DNA of 64,000 nucleotides from Actinomycetota bacterium (lineage in GTDB: Bacteria; Actinomycetota; Acidimicrobiia; Acidimicrobiales; MedAcidi-G1): assembly GCA_014381745.1 (NCBI GenBank), contig JACNLA010000023.1:57070-121069 (forward strand), given 5' to 3'. Below, one piece after another: positions 17,419 to 25,543 of the stretch. Each line of letters begins with the position of its first letter. Position 1 is the stretch's first letter. The translations under genes and the position numbers were made by a program. Below the pieces are notes generated by a model. The model ran no database searches. It saw only the letters and a list, made by a program, of their open reading frames with translations, and was not told the origin of the DNA.

Positions 17419-19740
17419 CTACTCGTACCGGGTTCCAGACTCCCTCATCACGTCAACCCAGCGGGCACCGGCATCGGGTGAGAGCTCGCCGGGCGTGTAG
17501 GTGACCGAGTGCAGTGCTCCCGTGTAGCGGAAGGGACCGTGGCGTTCGTACACCGCCCACGAGACCGGTGATCTGCGGTCGATTCCCACGTCGATGCCCT
17601 CGAACGGTGCCATCGAGGTGAGCTGCGCCAGGCCGGGCGACTCGGCAACGACCCTGTCATCCAACCGGAGGGTGACGTTCCAGACCAGCTCGCCCGGCGC
17701 GTCCACCTCCAGGGCGATGGTGGATTGGCCCTCAGACATCTCGCCACCATCCGAGACGGCCATGACCCCGTACCCGTTGTGGACGTGGAACAACCGGCCA
17801 CCCTCCACGTAGACCGAGTAGCCACCACCCTGACCTCCATGGGCTATGAGAACACCGTCGTCACCAGAGGAGTAGTCGAGGGAGATCTCGACCGTGAACG
17901 ACCTCAGGTTGACAAGTTGCTGCGACCTGAAGCGCTCGAGGGTCGGCTGGCCCGGCCGCATGGTTACCGGTTCGGCAAGGGCGGCCTCCCATGGTGGGCG
18001 CACGGCGTAGACGAGGCCGGTTCCCTCGTCCAGCGGAAACACCTGGTTGGCCCAGGCAGCCTTCTCCCATTCGGCCTTGAGCTCACCGAGAACCTCGGGA
18101 TGCTCGGCAGCCAGGTTCTGGGATTCGGTCGGGTCGTCGGACAGCCTGTGGAGCTCCCAGTCGTCGTCGGCGAACGGGGTTCGGGGCTGATGGCAGGTAA
18201 CCGCCGACCATCCGTCCCTGTAGTAGCCCCGGTGACCGACCTGCTCGTAGTACTGCTCGGGGTGTGTTGACGGTGCCGCTTCATCGCCGATCGTGGAGAC
18301 GAAGCTGGATCCGGCCGGATCAGGCATAGGACCATCCGGGCCGCTCGTGGGCATGTCAACCCCGGCCATCTCCAGCACGGTCGGCAATAGGTCGGTGACG
18401 TGTTGATACTGGGTACGCAGCCCACCACCGTCTGGCAGACCATCGCCCTTGGAGATAATGAACGGCACCTGATGACCGCCCTGATGGGTGTTGACCTTGT
18501 AGAGGCGGAACGGCGTGCCGGAAGCCATCCCCCACCCCATCGGATAGTGGGGAAGGGTCTGGGGTCCGCCCATCAGGTCCATGCGCGAGTGGTCGACCTG
18601 GATGTCGTCCAGAGGCGAGTCGCCGCGGCTGTGGGCCATGAGCGTCCGGAAATACGATGACGTGCCGTTCTGCTGGCCCTCCCGGGACCCGCCGTTGTCG
18701 GACGTGAACACCACGATTGTGTTGTCCCATTCGCCCATAGCCTGCAACTCGGCCCTCAGACGACCGAAGTTCTGGTCCACGTTGTCGACCATCGCCGCAT
18801 ACAACTCCTGGTAGCGCGCGAACAGCTCCCGCTGCATGTCGCTGAGGTCATCCCAGGCTTCGACGCCGTGGCCGGCCTCGCTGTTGCGGGGCGGAAGCAC
18901 CGCCCCCTCGGGGACCACACCCAGGTCCAGCTGCCGTTCAAAGCGGTCGCGTCTCACCTTGTCCCAGCCCTGCTCGTAGAGACCCCGGTACTTCTCGGCG
19001 TCGACTGCCTTGACCTGCAGTGGGGCATGAACCGCCGCGTGCGAGTAGTAGAGGAACCACGGTTTCGTTGGATGGCCCGAGCGGACATCGCGGACCATGT
19101 CCAACGCCCGATCGGTGAGGTCGTCGGTGAAGTAGTAGCCGTCGGGGTACCTGTCGACCGCGATGGCGTGGTTGTCCTCGTAGAGGCGATGGGGTTGGTG
19201 GAAGTTGGTGAAACCGTCGAGGATTCCGTAGAAGCGGTCGAACCCCTGCTGGCAGGGCCATGACCTGCGTGGGCCGGCCTCGGTGAGGCTGGAGTCCTTG
19301 CAGAGGTGCCACTTGCCGACCATGAGCGTGGACCATCCGGCGTCACGCAGCAACCCGGCCATGGTCAGGGCGTTGCTCCGCAACTCCATGGCGAAGCCCG
19401 GGTAGCCGGGATCTCGGTGGCACACGGTGGCGACACCTGCCATGTGGTGGTTGAGGCCGGTAAGCAGCGATGCCCTCGTGGGTGAGCACATCGGGTTGAC
19501 ATGGAAGTTGGTGTACCGGAGACCCTCGTCGGCCAACTGGTCCAGGTTGGGGGTGTCGATCTCGGATCCGTACGAGCCCAGGTCGGCGAACCCCAGGTCG
19601 TCGCAGAGCACCACGATCACGTTGGGAGAGCCTTCCGGGGGCACCGGCTGATCTGGCCACCAGGGCGTCGAGGTGGCGTGGGTACGACCCACCTCTCCCT
19701 CAAAGCCGGCGTAGGCCCCGGTCTGTGTCACTTCGTCCAC
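17419..19740 (-). CDS. arylsulfatase-type sulfatase
   Basis: A 773-residue sulfatase that would hydrolyse sulfate esters. The formylglycine motif is CSPTRASLLTG with Cys85, to be oxidised by a formylglycine-generating enzyme. The metal-binding strand VIVVLCDDLGFADLGSYG is at residues 41-58. FTSDNGG supplies the second calcium-binding Asp/Asn. The C-terminal 200 residues form an extra beta-rich domain, as in arylsulfatases of the AtsA type. No signal peptide is visible, so it is probably cytoplasmic. It lies 24 nt downstream of an MFS transporter gene on the same strand, and the pair likely imports and desulfates an organic sulfate. Confidence 0.93.
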   Translation of the reverse strand: MDEVTQTGAYAGFEGEVGRTHATSTPWWPDQPVPPEGSPNVIVVLCDDLGFADLGSYGSEIDTPNLDQLADEGLRYTNFHVNPMCSPTRASLLTGLNHHMAGVATVCHRDPGYPGFAMELRSNALTMAGLLRDAGWSTLMVGKWHLCKDSSLTEAGPRRSWPCQQGFDRFYGILDGFTNFHQPHRLYEDNHAIAVDRYPDGYYFTDDLTDRALDMVRDVRSGHPTKPWFLYYSHAAVHAPLQVKAVDAEKYRGLYEQGWDKVRRDRFERQLDLGVVPEGAVLPPRNSEAGHGVEAWDDLSDMQRELFARYQELYAAMVDNVDQNFGRLRAELQAMGEWDNTIVVFTSDNGGSREGQQNGTSSYFRTLMAHSRGDSPLDDIQVDHSRMDLMGGPQTLPHYPMGWGMASGTPFRLYKVNTHQGGHQVPFIISKGDGLPDGGGLRTQYQHVTDLLPTVLEMAGVDMPTSGPDGPMPDPAGSSFVSTIGDEAAPSTHPEQYYEQVGHRGYYRDGWSAVTCHQPRTPFADDDWELHRLSDDPTESQNLAAEHPEVLGELKAEWEKAAWANQVFPLDEGTGLVYAVRPPWEAALAEPVTMRPGQPTLERFRSQQLVNLRSFTVEISLDYSSGDDGVLIAHGGQGGGYSVYVEGGRLFHVHNGYGVMAVSDGGEMSEGQSTIALEVDAPGELVWNVTLRLDDRVVAESPGLAQLTSMAPFEGIDVGIDRRSPVSWAVYERHGPFRYTGALHSVTYTPGELSPDAGARWVDVMRESGTRYE

Positions 19741-19764
19741 CCGATGCTCCTGATCTGGATCCGG

Positions 19765-20994
19765 TCAGGTTCCGGCTCCGGGCGAACCTACATCACGGCC
19801 ATGGAGACGGGAGAGGTGTGCCACGACAGCCAGCAGCAACCCACAGACTCCGGCCAGCACAACCAGAGCCCCCGAGAAACCAACCGACGAATCGCCGACC
19901 CATCCGATCACGAGAGGACCGGTGACCCCACCAACCTCTGCTACGGCAAACCACATGCCAAACGCCAGACCCATGTTTCCGGGCCCAACAGCCCGACAGT
20001 CCATGAGCATCAGGATGGTCAGGGGAATGAGCGCCGACCTGACCCCGATAGCAGCAACCGGCAGGGGATCCAGGGCCGTGGGTAGAACGATCACGGCAAT
20101 CAGACCGACGGCGACCACGACAAGGATCGCTGCGAGAAAGCGTGGCAGTCGATCCCGGCTGGCCCGGCGAGGCAGGAGCAGCGAGGTGCTGATCCCGACC
20201 ACTCCACCCAGCGCAGTCCAGTTGGCTGCAGCCATGGCAGAGAAACCACTGTGGCTCCGGAGCACGCTCGGCAGCCAGCCACCGAGACCATGGGCGATGA
20301 AGAACACACCTATCCCGAAGGCCAGGATCGCCCGCACCTCCGCCTCAGCCAGAAGGTCCCGGACCCCACCGGCTGAGACTCCCTGCCCACTCCCCTCAAC
20401 GACTGGTGGTTCGTGCCGTGAAACAACGAGCCACACGGCGACAGCGACCACCATGGCGCCGGTCTCGATCACCACCGTTGCCCTCCAGGACCCGGTCAGT
20501 GGCATCAGCACCGAGTTGGAGAGTACGAGGGTCGCCATTCCGCCCAGGGCGGGCGCCGTGTTGTAGGCGCCCACGGCGAACCTGCGTTCGCGCGTATCGC
20601 TGAACCAGGTACTGACGACCTTCGGGGCGCCGGCTGAGACCAGCGGACCGCCCACGCCGAAAAGGGCTATCGCCAGCCAGAAGCCGACGAGGCCCGACGC
20701 CATCACCCTGGTCAGGCCGCTTGCAATGATCACGAGGGCTCCCAGAGCCAGAGAGCGGCGAAGGCCGAGACGGTCCACCAACCGGCCGGCCGGTGGCGCC
20801 GTGGCTATGTAGACGAGCTGCCATGCACCCAGCGCCATGCCCATCGAGCCACGGCTGAGGCCCAGGTCGGCCCGAACCTCGCCCACGATCGGGGCAATCG
20901 ACATCGCCACCACACCGAAGGAGAAGTAGATGCCGAACAGGCCTCCGAACACACGCCACCTGTTCGGATCACCGTGACGGGTGGGTATGGACAT
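19765..20994 (-). CDS. MFS transporter
   Basis: A 409-residue major facilitator with 12 predicted membrane segments. The loop 2-3 motif is GRLVDRLGLRRSLALG, a form of the MFS motif A. The first helix holds GLFGIYFSFGVVAMS. The ATG at 20994 is selected because the longer frame (to 21300) would run antisense through the PAC2 gene. It sits just upstream of the sulfatase, so a sulfated organic compound, or the product of desulfation, is a likely substrate (inference). Confidence 0.88.
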   Translation of the reverse strand: MSIPTRHGDPNRWRVFGGLFGIYFSFGVVAMSIAPIVGEVRADLGLSRGSMGMALGAWQLVYIATAPPAGRLVDRLGLRRSLALGALVIIASGLTRVMASGLVGFWLAIALFGVGGPLVSAGAPKVVSTWFSDTRERRFAVGAYNTAPALGGMATLVLSNSVLMPLTGSWRATVVIETGAMVVAVAVWLVVSRHEPPVVEGSGQGVSAGGVRDLLAEAEVRAILAFGIGVFFIAHGLGGWLPSVLRSHSGFSAMAAANWTALGGVVGISTSLLLPRRASRDRLPRFLAAILVVVAVGLIAVIVLPTALDPLPVAAIGVRSALIPLTILMLMDCRAVGPGNMGLAFGMWFAVAEVGGVTGPLVIGWVGDSSVGFSGALVVLAGVCGLLLAVVAHLSRLHGRDVGSPGAGT

Positions 20995-21031
20995 CTGGTG
21001 ATGCTCCCACGCCACCTCTCCCCTAACTGCG

Positions 21032-21964
21032 TTGAGTAACCGGTTGCCGGCAAATTTGCGCGAACCTGTCGCGGTGGAGGAACTTCGATGGATCGCACGG
21101 GACGACCTGGCCTCGGACCTGGAACACCCGCTGCTGGTGGTCGCATTCCGTGGCCTGTTCGATGCCTCGGGGTCGGCGACGACCGCTGTCGAGTGGCTGG
21201 CCGGGATGATGGACAGCAACATGGTGGGTGAGATCGACCCCGAGACGTTCTTCGACTTCACCCAGGAACGTCCGGTGATCAGGTTCGACGGCGACGACAA
21301 CAGGAGGCTGACCTGGCCGCAGAATCAGGTGATGCTGGCAAGGACAGCGGAGGGCAGCCGAGACCTCTTGATGGTCAGCGGCGTCGAGCCACACCTCCGG
21401 TGGCGTACCTTCGCAGAGGCCCTCACCGAGGTGGCGTTGACAACCGGCGTCGAGACGGTCGTGACCCTGGGTGCGATGGTGGGGATGACCCCACACACGC
21501 GTCCACTCGCAGTAACGGGCAGCTCGACCAACGCCGAGCTGGCAGATCGTCTGGGTCTGGACAGGCCCTCCTACCAGGGGCCGACGGGGCTGGTGGGTGT
21601 GTTGCACGACACGCTGGACAGGGCTGGCACACCGGTCATCTCGCTTCGGGTGTCCGTTCCCCACTATGTACCGGATACTCCCAACCCCAAGGCCACCAGG
21701 GCATTGTTGCGGTGGTTCGAGCAGGTCAGCGGAATCAACACCGACTATGCCGACATGGACGGGCCGGCAGCAGACTGGCAACGCCAAGTGGACAAAGCGG
21801 TCTCGGGTGACACGGAGCTCATGCAGTACGTCCAGCGCCTCGAGGAACAGTCAGACCAGAGCGAGGATCTAATGCCCAGCGGAGACGACCTTGCAGCCGA
21901 GCTTCAGGCCTTCCTCAGGGAACAGGACAGAGGCCCCGACGAGGGCGTGCCTGGATCGGGTTGA
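21032..21964 (+). CDS. PAC2-family protein
   Basis: A protein of about 310 residues of the PAC2 (proteasome assembly chaperone 2-like) family, widespread in actinobacteria. The family pattern is clear: HPLLVVAFRGLFDASGSATTAVEWL near residue 33 (the usual AFxGWxDAGxAA), then VVTLGAMVGMTPHTRPLAVTGSS, and SLRVSVPHYVPDTPNPKATRALL. The acidic C-terminal 60 residues are a coiled-coil-like tail. The start is uncertain: TTG at 21032, TTG at 21044 or GTG at 21074. The function in bacteria is not settled; a proteasome link is only suggested by name. Confidence 0.85.
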   Translation: MSNRLPANLREPVAVEELRWIARDDLASDLEHPLLVVAFRGLFDASGSATTAVEWLAGMMDSNMVGEIDPETFFDFTQERPVIRFDGDDNRRLTWPQNQVMLARTAEGSRDLLMVSGVEPHLRWRTFAEALTEVALTTGVETVVTLGAMVGMTPHTRPLAVTGSSTNAELADRLGLDRPSYQGPTGLVGVLHDTLDRAGTPVISLRVSVPHYVPDTPNPKATRALLRWFEQVSGINTDYADMDGPAADWQRQVDKAVSGDTELMQYVQRLEEQSDQSEDLMPSGDDLAAELQAFLREQDRGPDEGVPGSG

Positions 21965-21974
21965 GCATCAGGGG

Positions 21975-22700
21975 GTGAAATCGACGAGACTCCACTCCAT
22001 GAACCGTGACGACCAACTCTCTGCGATCCTCTCCGAGGGTCGTGCCCTGATCGCCTCCTGTGAGGGCTCACCCGACGGTGAGGTTGCAGCCTGCCCGGGC
22101 TGGACTAATACCGAACTGTTGGACCATGCCCGAATGGTCTGGGGGTTTGTTGCGACCCAGGTACGAGCCGCCGACACATCCGGACCCAGCCGCCCGGACA
22201 TCGCCGATGCCGCCGGAGCCTCCGATGTCCTCGATGACCTCGTTGCAGTCCTGGAGTCGACAGATGCCGACAGCCCTGCATGGAACTGGTCCCCCGACGT
22301 GACTGCCGGGTTCTGGGTACGCCGCATGGCATGTGAGACGGCCATCCACCGGTGGGACGCCGAGGATGCGGCCGGTACCGCCGACCCGATCAACCACGAC
22401 TTGGCCGTAGACGTTGTCGACGAAGCCGTGACCGTGGCCTTCAGGTTCCAGCGCAGCGGCCCCGTCCTGGTTCATCCCGATTGCTCGCTGCACCTTCACG
22501 CCACCGACGGTGAGGGCGAGTGGTTGCTGGTTCCCTCCGACGAGGGCCTGATCGTCACGAAAGAACACGCAAAGGCCGATGCCGCCGCAGCCGGCACCGC
22601 CTCTGACCTGGCCCTGTTCGTCTGGGGAAGGGGCAAGGGTGATCTCCAGTTCTGGGGTGAGGATTCCCAGTTGGAGGCGTGGGCCTCGGTGGCGCCGTAG
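21975..22700 (+). CDS. maleylpyruvate isomerase family (mycothiol-type) protein
   Basis: A protein of about 241 residues of the DinB-like four-helix superfamily called maleylpyruvate isomerase family mycothiol-dependent enzymes. The marks are CPGWTNTELLDHARMVWGF near the N-terminus and RRMACETAIHRWDAE, which together hold the metal-binding histidines. A C-terminal MDMPI-type domain follows. Reaction unknown; the family uses mycothiol as cofactor. Two starts fit: GTG 21975, which lies 6 nt after a GAGCAT -10-like box, or ATG 21999. It ends 9 nt from convergent vapC. Confidence 0.82.
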   Translation: MKSTRLHSMNRDDQLSAILSEGRALIASCEGSPDGEVAACPGWTNTELLDHARMVWGFVATQVRAADTSGPSRPDIADAAGASDVLDDLVAVLESTDADSPAWNWSPDVTAGFWVRRMACETAIHRWDAEDAAGTADPINHDLAVDVVDEAVTVAFRFQRSGPVLVHPDCSLHLHATDGEGEWLLVPSDEGLIVTKEHAKADAAAAGTASDLALFVWGRGKGDLQFWGEDSQLEAWASVAP

Positions 22701-22709
22701 GCCTTCGGC

Positions 22710-23126
22710 TCAGACCACGACCAGCTCGCCCTCGAACCCGAGGGTGGCCGCGAACGGCCACCGTCGATCGGTGGTAACCAGGCGATCGGCATCCAGCACA
22801 ATTGCGGTGGCGACGACCATTGCATCGGGAAGACGGAGCCGCGTGCCCATAGACGCCCTGAGCGCCGCTGTCTCGACAGCCACCAACTCGTCAACCGGGA
22901 CCGTCTTGACCGGTACCGAGCCCAGCAGGGACAACGCTGTCTCTACCGAATCACTGCCCCGGCGTGCCGGCCCGACCATTGCCTCGCCAAGGGCGGAGGC
23001 CGGTAGGACGAGGTGGTCGCCGCGAGACCGGCTGTCGGCAAGAATCGCCTTGACCGCCGCGTGATGTGCATCGGTGTCATCCATCCAGCCGATGACGACA
23101 CCGGCATCCAGAACAGTCAGTCCCAC
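22710..23126 (-). CDS. vapC: PIN-domain toxin, VapC type
   Basis: A protein of about 138 residues with a PIN RNase domain. The acidic residues of the active site are in LTVLDAGVVIGW, in the central Glu (ALGEAM), in LPDAMVVATA and in LVTTDRRW. Family members cut tRNA or rRNA and are held in check by the partner antitoxin. The GTG at 23126 lies inside the last codons of the antitoxin gene (10-nt overlap); an upstream start would extend the overlap further. The pair is therefore a typical type II module. Confidence 0.87.
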   Translation of the reverse strand: MGLTVLDAGVVIGWMDDTDAHHAAVKAILADSRSRGDHLVLPASALGEAMVGPARRGSDSVETALSLLGSVPVKTVPVDELVAVETAALRASMGTRLRLPDAMVVATAIVLDADRLVTTDRRWPFAATLGFEGELVVV

Positions 23127-23356
23127 TCGTCGCGCAACCTGTCGAGATCTCCAGGCTCCCAACAACCGGTGAGCGCTCCGGCGAACTCGGCGATCGGATC
23201 ACCTTCCAGCACGAGCACCACCCTTCCGGGGCCATCGGGTCGGACTATGAGCCGGTCGCCGGCATGGATGCCCGTCTCTGCCAGCGCAGCAACAGGAATA
23301 GTTATCTGGTTCTTGCTGCTCACCTTGCAGGTGCGCTTCGCCTTTACTTTCTCCAT
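23117..23356 (-). CDS. vapB: AbrB-family antitoxin, VapB type
   Basis: A 79-residue swapped-hairpin AbrB/MazE-type DNA-binding protein. The core VSSKNQITIPVAALAETGIHAGDRLIVRPDG is the AbrB consensus. The C-terminal tail, with DPIAEFAGALTGCW, would bind the toxin. It precedes vapC and overlaps it. A perfect 9-bp inverted repeat around its own start codon suggests that the complex represses its own operon. Confidence 0.88.
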   Translation of the reverse strand: MEKVKAKRTCKVSSKNQITIPVAALAETGIHAGDRLIVRPDGPGRVVLVLEGDPIAEFAGALTGCWEPGDLDRLRDEWD

Positions 23357-23367
23357 AGAAGTAAAGG
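23341..23367. promoter_or_regulatory. probable VapBC autoregulatory operator
   Basis: CCTTTACTT (23341-23349) and AAGTAAAGG (23359-23367) form a perfect inverted repeat with a 9-bp spacer that contains the vapB start codon. The centres of the arms are 18 bp apart, close to two helical turns, as for operators bound by paired AbrB-type dimers. Confidence 0.65.
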
Positions 23368-23397
23368 TAGCACCGTTTCGCTGCCGTGAGACCCGAC

Positions 23398-23976
23398 TCA
23401 GCCGAGGACCCCGGTCGGGCAGGTGACTCCGGTATCGCCGAGACCGCAGTATCCGGCGGGGTTCTTCGCCAGGTACTGCTGGTGGTACTCCTCGGCATAG
23501 TGGAACGGACCGCGCTCTGAGATCTGGGTGGTGATCGGGCCGAAGCCTGCATCGGCGAGGAGAGGCGACAGGGCATCTCGCGTCATCTCGGCGGCAACCC
23601 TCTGGGCTGCATCAGCCACGAAGACGCACGACCGGTACTGGCTTCCGACGTCGTTTCCCTGGCGCATTCCCTGAGTGGGGTCGTGGTTGTTCCAAAACAC
23701 CCCCAGCGCAGCCTCGAGCCTCAACACTTCCGGGTCGAACACCACGAGGACGGCCTCAGCGTGCCCGGTCGCACCTGAGCAGACCTCCCGGTACCCAGGA
23801 TCGGGGGTCTGGCCTCCCGCATAACCAACTGCGGTGGTCCATACGCCGGGCGTCTCCCAGAACCTCTGCTCGGCCCCCCAGAAGCAGCCCATCCCGACCA
23901 CGAGCGTCTCCATCCCCTCCGGAAAGGGAGGCACCATCGAACGACCGTTCACGAAATGTGGAGGCAGGGTGGCCAT
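23398..23976 (-). CDS. msrA: peptide methionine sulfoxide reductase A
   Basis: A 192-residue MsrA that reduces methionine-S-sulfoxide in proteins. The active-site motif is GCFWGAE with Cys31. GYAGG, then TGHAEAV, and HDPTQ(G)[13 protein letters not shown] are the family's conserved segments. The C-terminal Cys in [12 protein letters not shown] are candidate resolving cysteines. The ATG at 23976 is preferred; the longer frame overlaps the preceding gene. There is a 25-nt gap to the upstream maleylpyruvate isomerase-type gene, so it is in the same transcript. Confidence 0.95.
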   Translation of the reverse strand: MATLPPHFVNGRSMVPPFPEGMETLVVGMGCFWGAEQRFWETPGVWTTAVGYAGGQTPDPGYREVCSGATGHAEAVLVVFDPEVLRLEAALGVFWNNHDPTQGMRQGNDVGSQYRSCVFVADAAQRVAAEMTRDALSPLLADAGFGPITTQISERGPFHYAEEYHQQYLAKNPAGYCGLGDTGVTCPTGVLG

Positions 23977-24001
23977 GATGCGGTCGGTGGTAGCAGATTC
24001 C

Positions 24002-24820
24002 CTAGATGGTGAAGGCCAGGCGCTCGGCCAGCTGCCTTGCCAGCGCCTCGTCTCCACCCAGGGCTACCCGACCGTCATCAATGAGGGGAGCCGGATCCTT
24101 GCGGCCGCCGGTGAGTGCCAGCCAGTCGTGTGACGACATCGACAGGGTGCAGGTAGGTCCGTCATCGAACGCATCCACAACGGACGCCCGGCCGTCCACA
24201 GCCACCCTGATTGTTGCCCCTACAGGTCCTGTCAGGTTGACCTCGACACGGCTGCCGTCGGGCGCCCCTCCCTTCTTTCCGATGATGTAGCCGGCGGCTG
24301 TCGCCACCTCGTCAACGGACATCTCTGCAGGCAGGCCACCGGCCGACGGTGCATGTCCGAGCGGTTCCCGACAATCCTCCAGGTGCAGCCACGAGTCGTA
24401 GACACGAACATGCATGAACCTCAGGTAGGGCACCTCGCCGATGGGCGACCAGCCCACCTTCAGAATCTGCTCGTCAGACATTGCGGCCAGCTCGGCCAGG
24501 CGTTGTGTCGAGACCTCCCTGAAAACGTCCAGAACCTCGGGCCCTGACATGGTCCGCATCGACTCGACCCAGCGTTCGTTGCCCTCGGCGATCGGGTTCT
24601 TGAGGTGAGCGGTCGGAAAGTCAACCTCGGGAGCAGCGTGGCCCTGAAGCATGTGCTCCGTGCCGATGATGTGGGCCATGTTGTCCTGCACGGTCCATCC
24701 GGGGCACCTGCTGGGAGTCGCCCAGTTGTCGGTGGACAGCCCGGCAGCCCATTCGGCCCACTCCTCCCAGATCTGCTCCAGCCCACCGACAATCCGTGTT
24801 CTGTCAAGCTCAATGCTCAT
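24002..24820 (-). CDS. maleylpyruvate isomerase family (mycothiol-type) protein with SCP2-like domain
   Basis: A 272-residue member of the same superfamily as the gene at 21975. The N-terminal helical domain carries [19 protein letters not shown] and the histidines of [15 protein letters not shown]. The C-terminal 90 residues look like an SCP2-type fold. Such proteins are annotated as mycothiol-dependent maleylpyruvate isomerase relatives; the true substrate is unknown. GGAGG lies 7 nt before the ATG. It is flanked by msrA and a DsbA-fold gene, which points to a thiol and redox theme. Confidence 0.84.
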   Translation of the reverse strand: MSIELDRTRIVGGLEQIWEEWAEWAAGLSTDNWATPSRCPGWTVQDNMAHIIGTEHMLQGHAAPEVDFPTAHLKNPIAEGNERWVESMRTMSGPEVLDVFREVSTQRLAELAAMSDEQILKVGWSPIGEVPYLRFMHVRVYDSWLHLEDCREPLGHAPSAGGLPAEMSVDEVATAAGYIIGKKGGAPDGSRVEVNLTGPVGATIRVAVDGRASVVDAFDDGPTCTLSMSSHDWLALTGGRKDPAPLIDDGRVALGGDEALARQLAERLAFTI

Positions 24821-24841
24821 GGTCGTCCTCCATGGTGGTGA

Positions 24842-25543
24842 TCAGGGCGTGGGGTTGGCGACTGTGTTCCACTCCCGTGCCTCGACGTAGGGCCGGAACA
24901 CGTTGCCGATCTCGGTCAGGTCCTCAGGGGTCTTGGGACGCTGCAACTCAAACAGGTACGGGTAGTCCAGCCATCCCACAACCAGTTCCCAGAGACGGTC
25001 AGCCGCCTCGCCGGTCGGTGGTTCGATGAGAACCGGACCAAATAGCTTTCGGGAGGTGTCCTCACCCACCCCGGGGAACACGAGGGTCGGCACACCCCAG
25101 CCTCCAAGGGCAAGCACGTCCTCGTGGTCGTTTTTGACGTCGTCATGGGTTGTCTCGTCGGCAAGGGCCTCGTCGACTATCCCGGGGTCCAGGCCCATCT
25201 CGTCCAGCAGGTCACGAGCCACCTCGGGCCTGTGGGGTTGGCGCCCTTCCACGTGGAGAGCGGTACCTGCTCTGAGGTACCAGGCATCGTTCAACCCGGG
25301 GTCGCTTCGCTTCAGGAAGGCACCGATGCGCATCATGGACCAGCCGTAGGACCATTCCCGCTCCCATGGGTGCTTCTTTCCCTCGGCCCTGTTGACCTCT
25401 TCAAGGCTGAAGAAACGCCAGTCCACGTCAAGGCCCAGCCGGTCGCGGACCTCACGCATCCACAGTGATGTCTGGTAGGCCCAGGGACAGATCACGTCAA
25501 AGTGGAATGCGACCCTTGTCGGCCCGGCAGTTGTGTCATCCAT
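24842..25543 (-). CDS. DsbA-fold protein of the Rv2466c (mycothiol-linked) type
   Basis: A protein of about 233 residues with a thioredoxin fold and helical insertion (DsbA/2-hydroxychromene isomerase superfamily). The active site is CPWA (Cys19-Pro20-Trp21-Ala22). The related mycobacterial Rv2466c, a mycothiol-dependent nitroreductase or reductase, has CPWC by memory, so here the second Cys is replaced by Ala. That suggests a monothiol mechanism. WGVPTLVFPG is the cis-Pro loop. ATG at 25543; its first 8 nt overlap the end of the acyl-CoA synthetase gene. Confidence 0.82.
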   Translation of the reverse strand: MDDTTAGPTRVAFHFDVICPWAYQTSLWMREVRDRLGLDVDWRFFSLEEVNRAEGKKHPWEREWSYGWSMMRIGAFLKRSDPGLNDAWYLRAGTALHVEGRQPHRPEVARDLLDEMGLDPGIVDEALADETTHDDVKNDHEDVLALGGWGVPTLVFPGVGEDTSRKLFGPVLIEPPTGEAADRLWELVVGWLDYPYLFELQRPKTPEDLTEIGNVFRPYVEAREWNTVANPTP

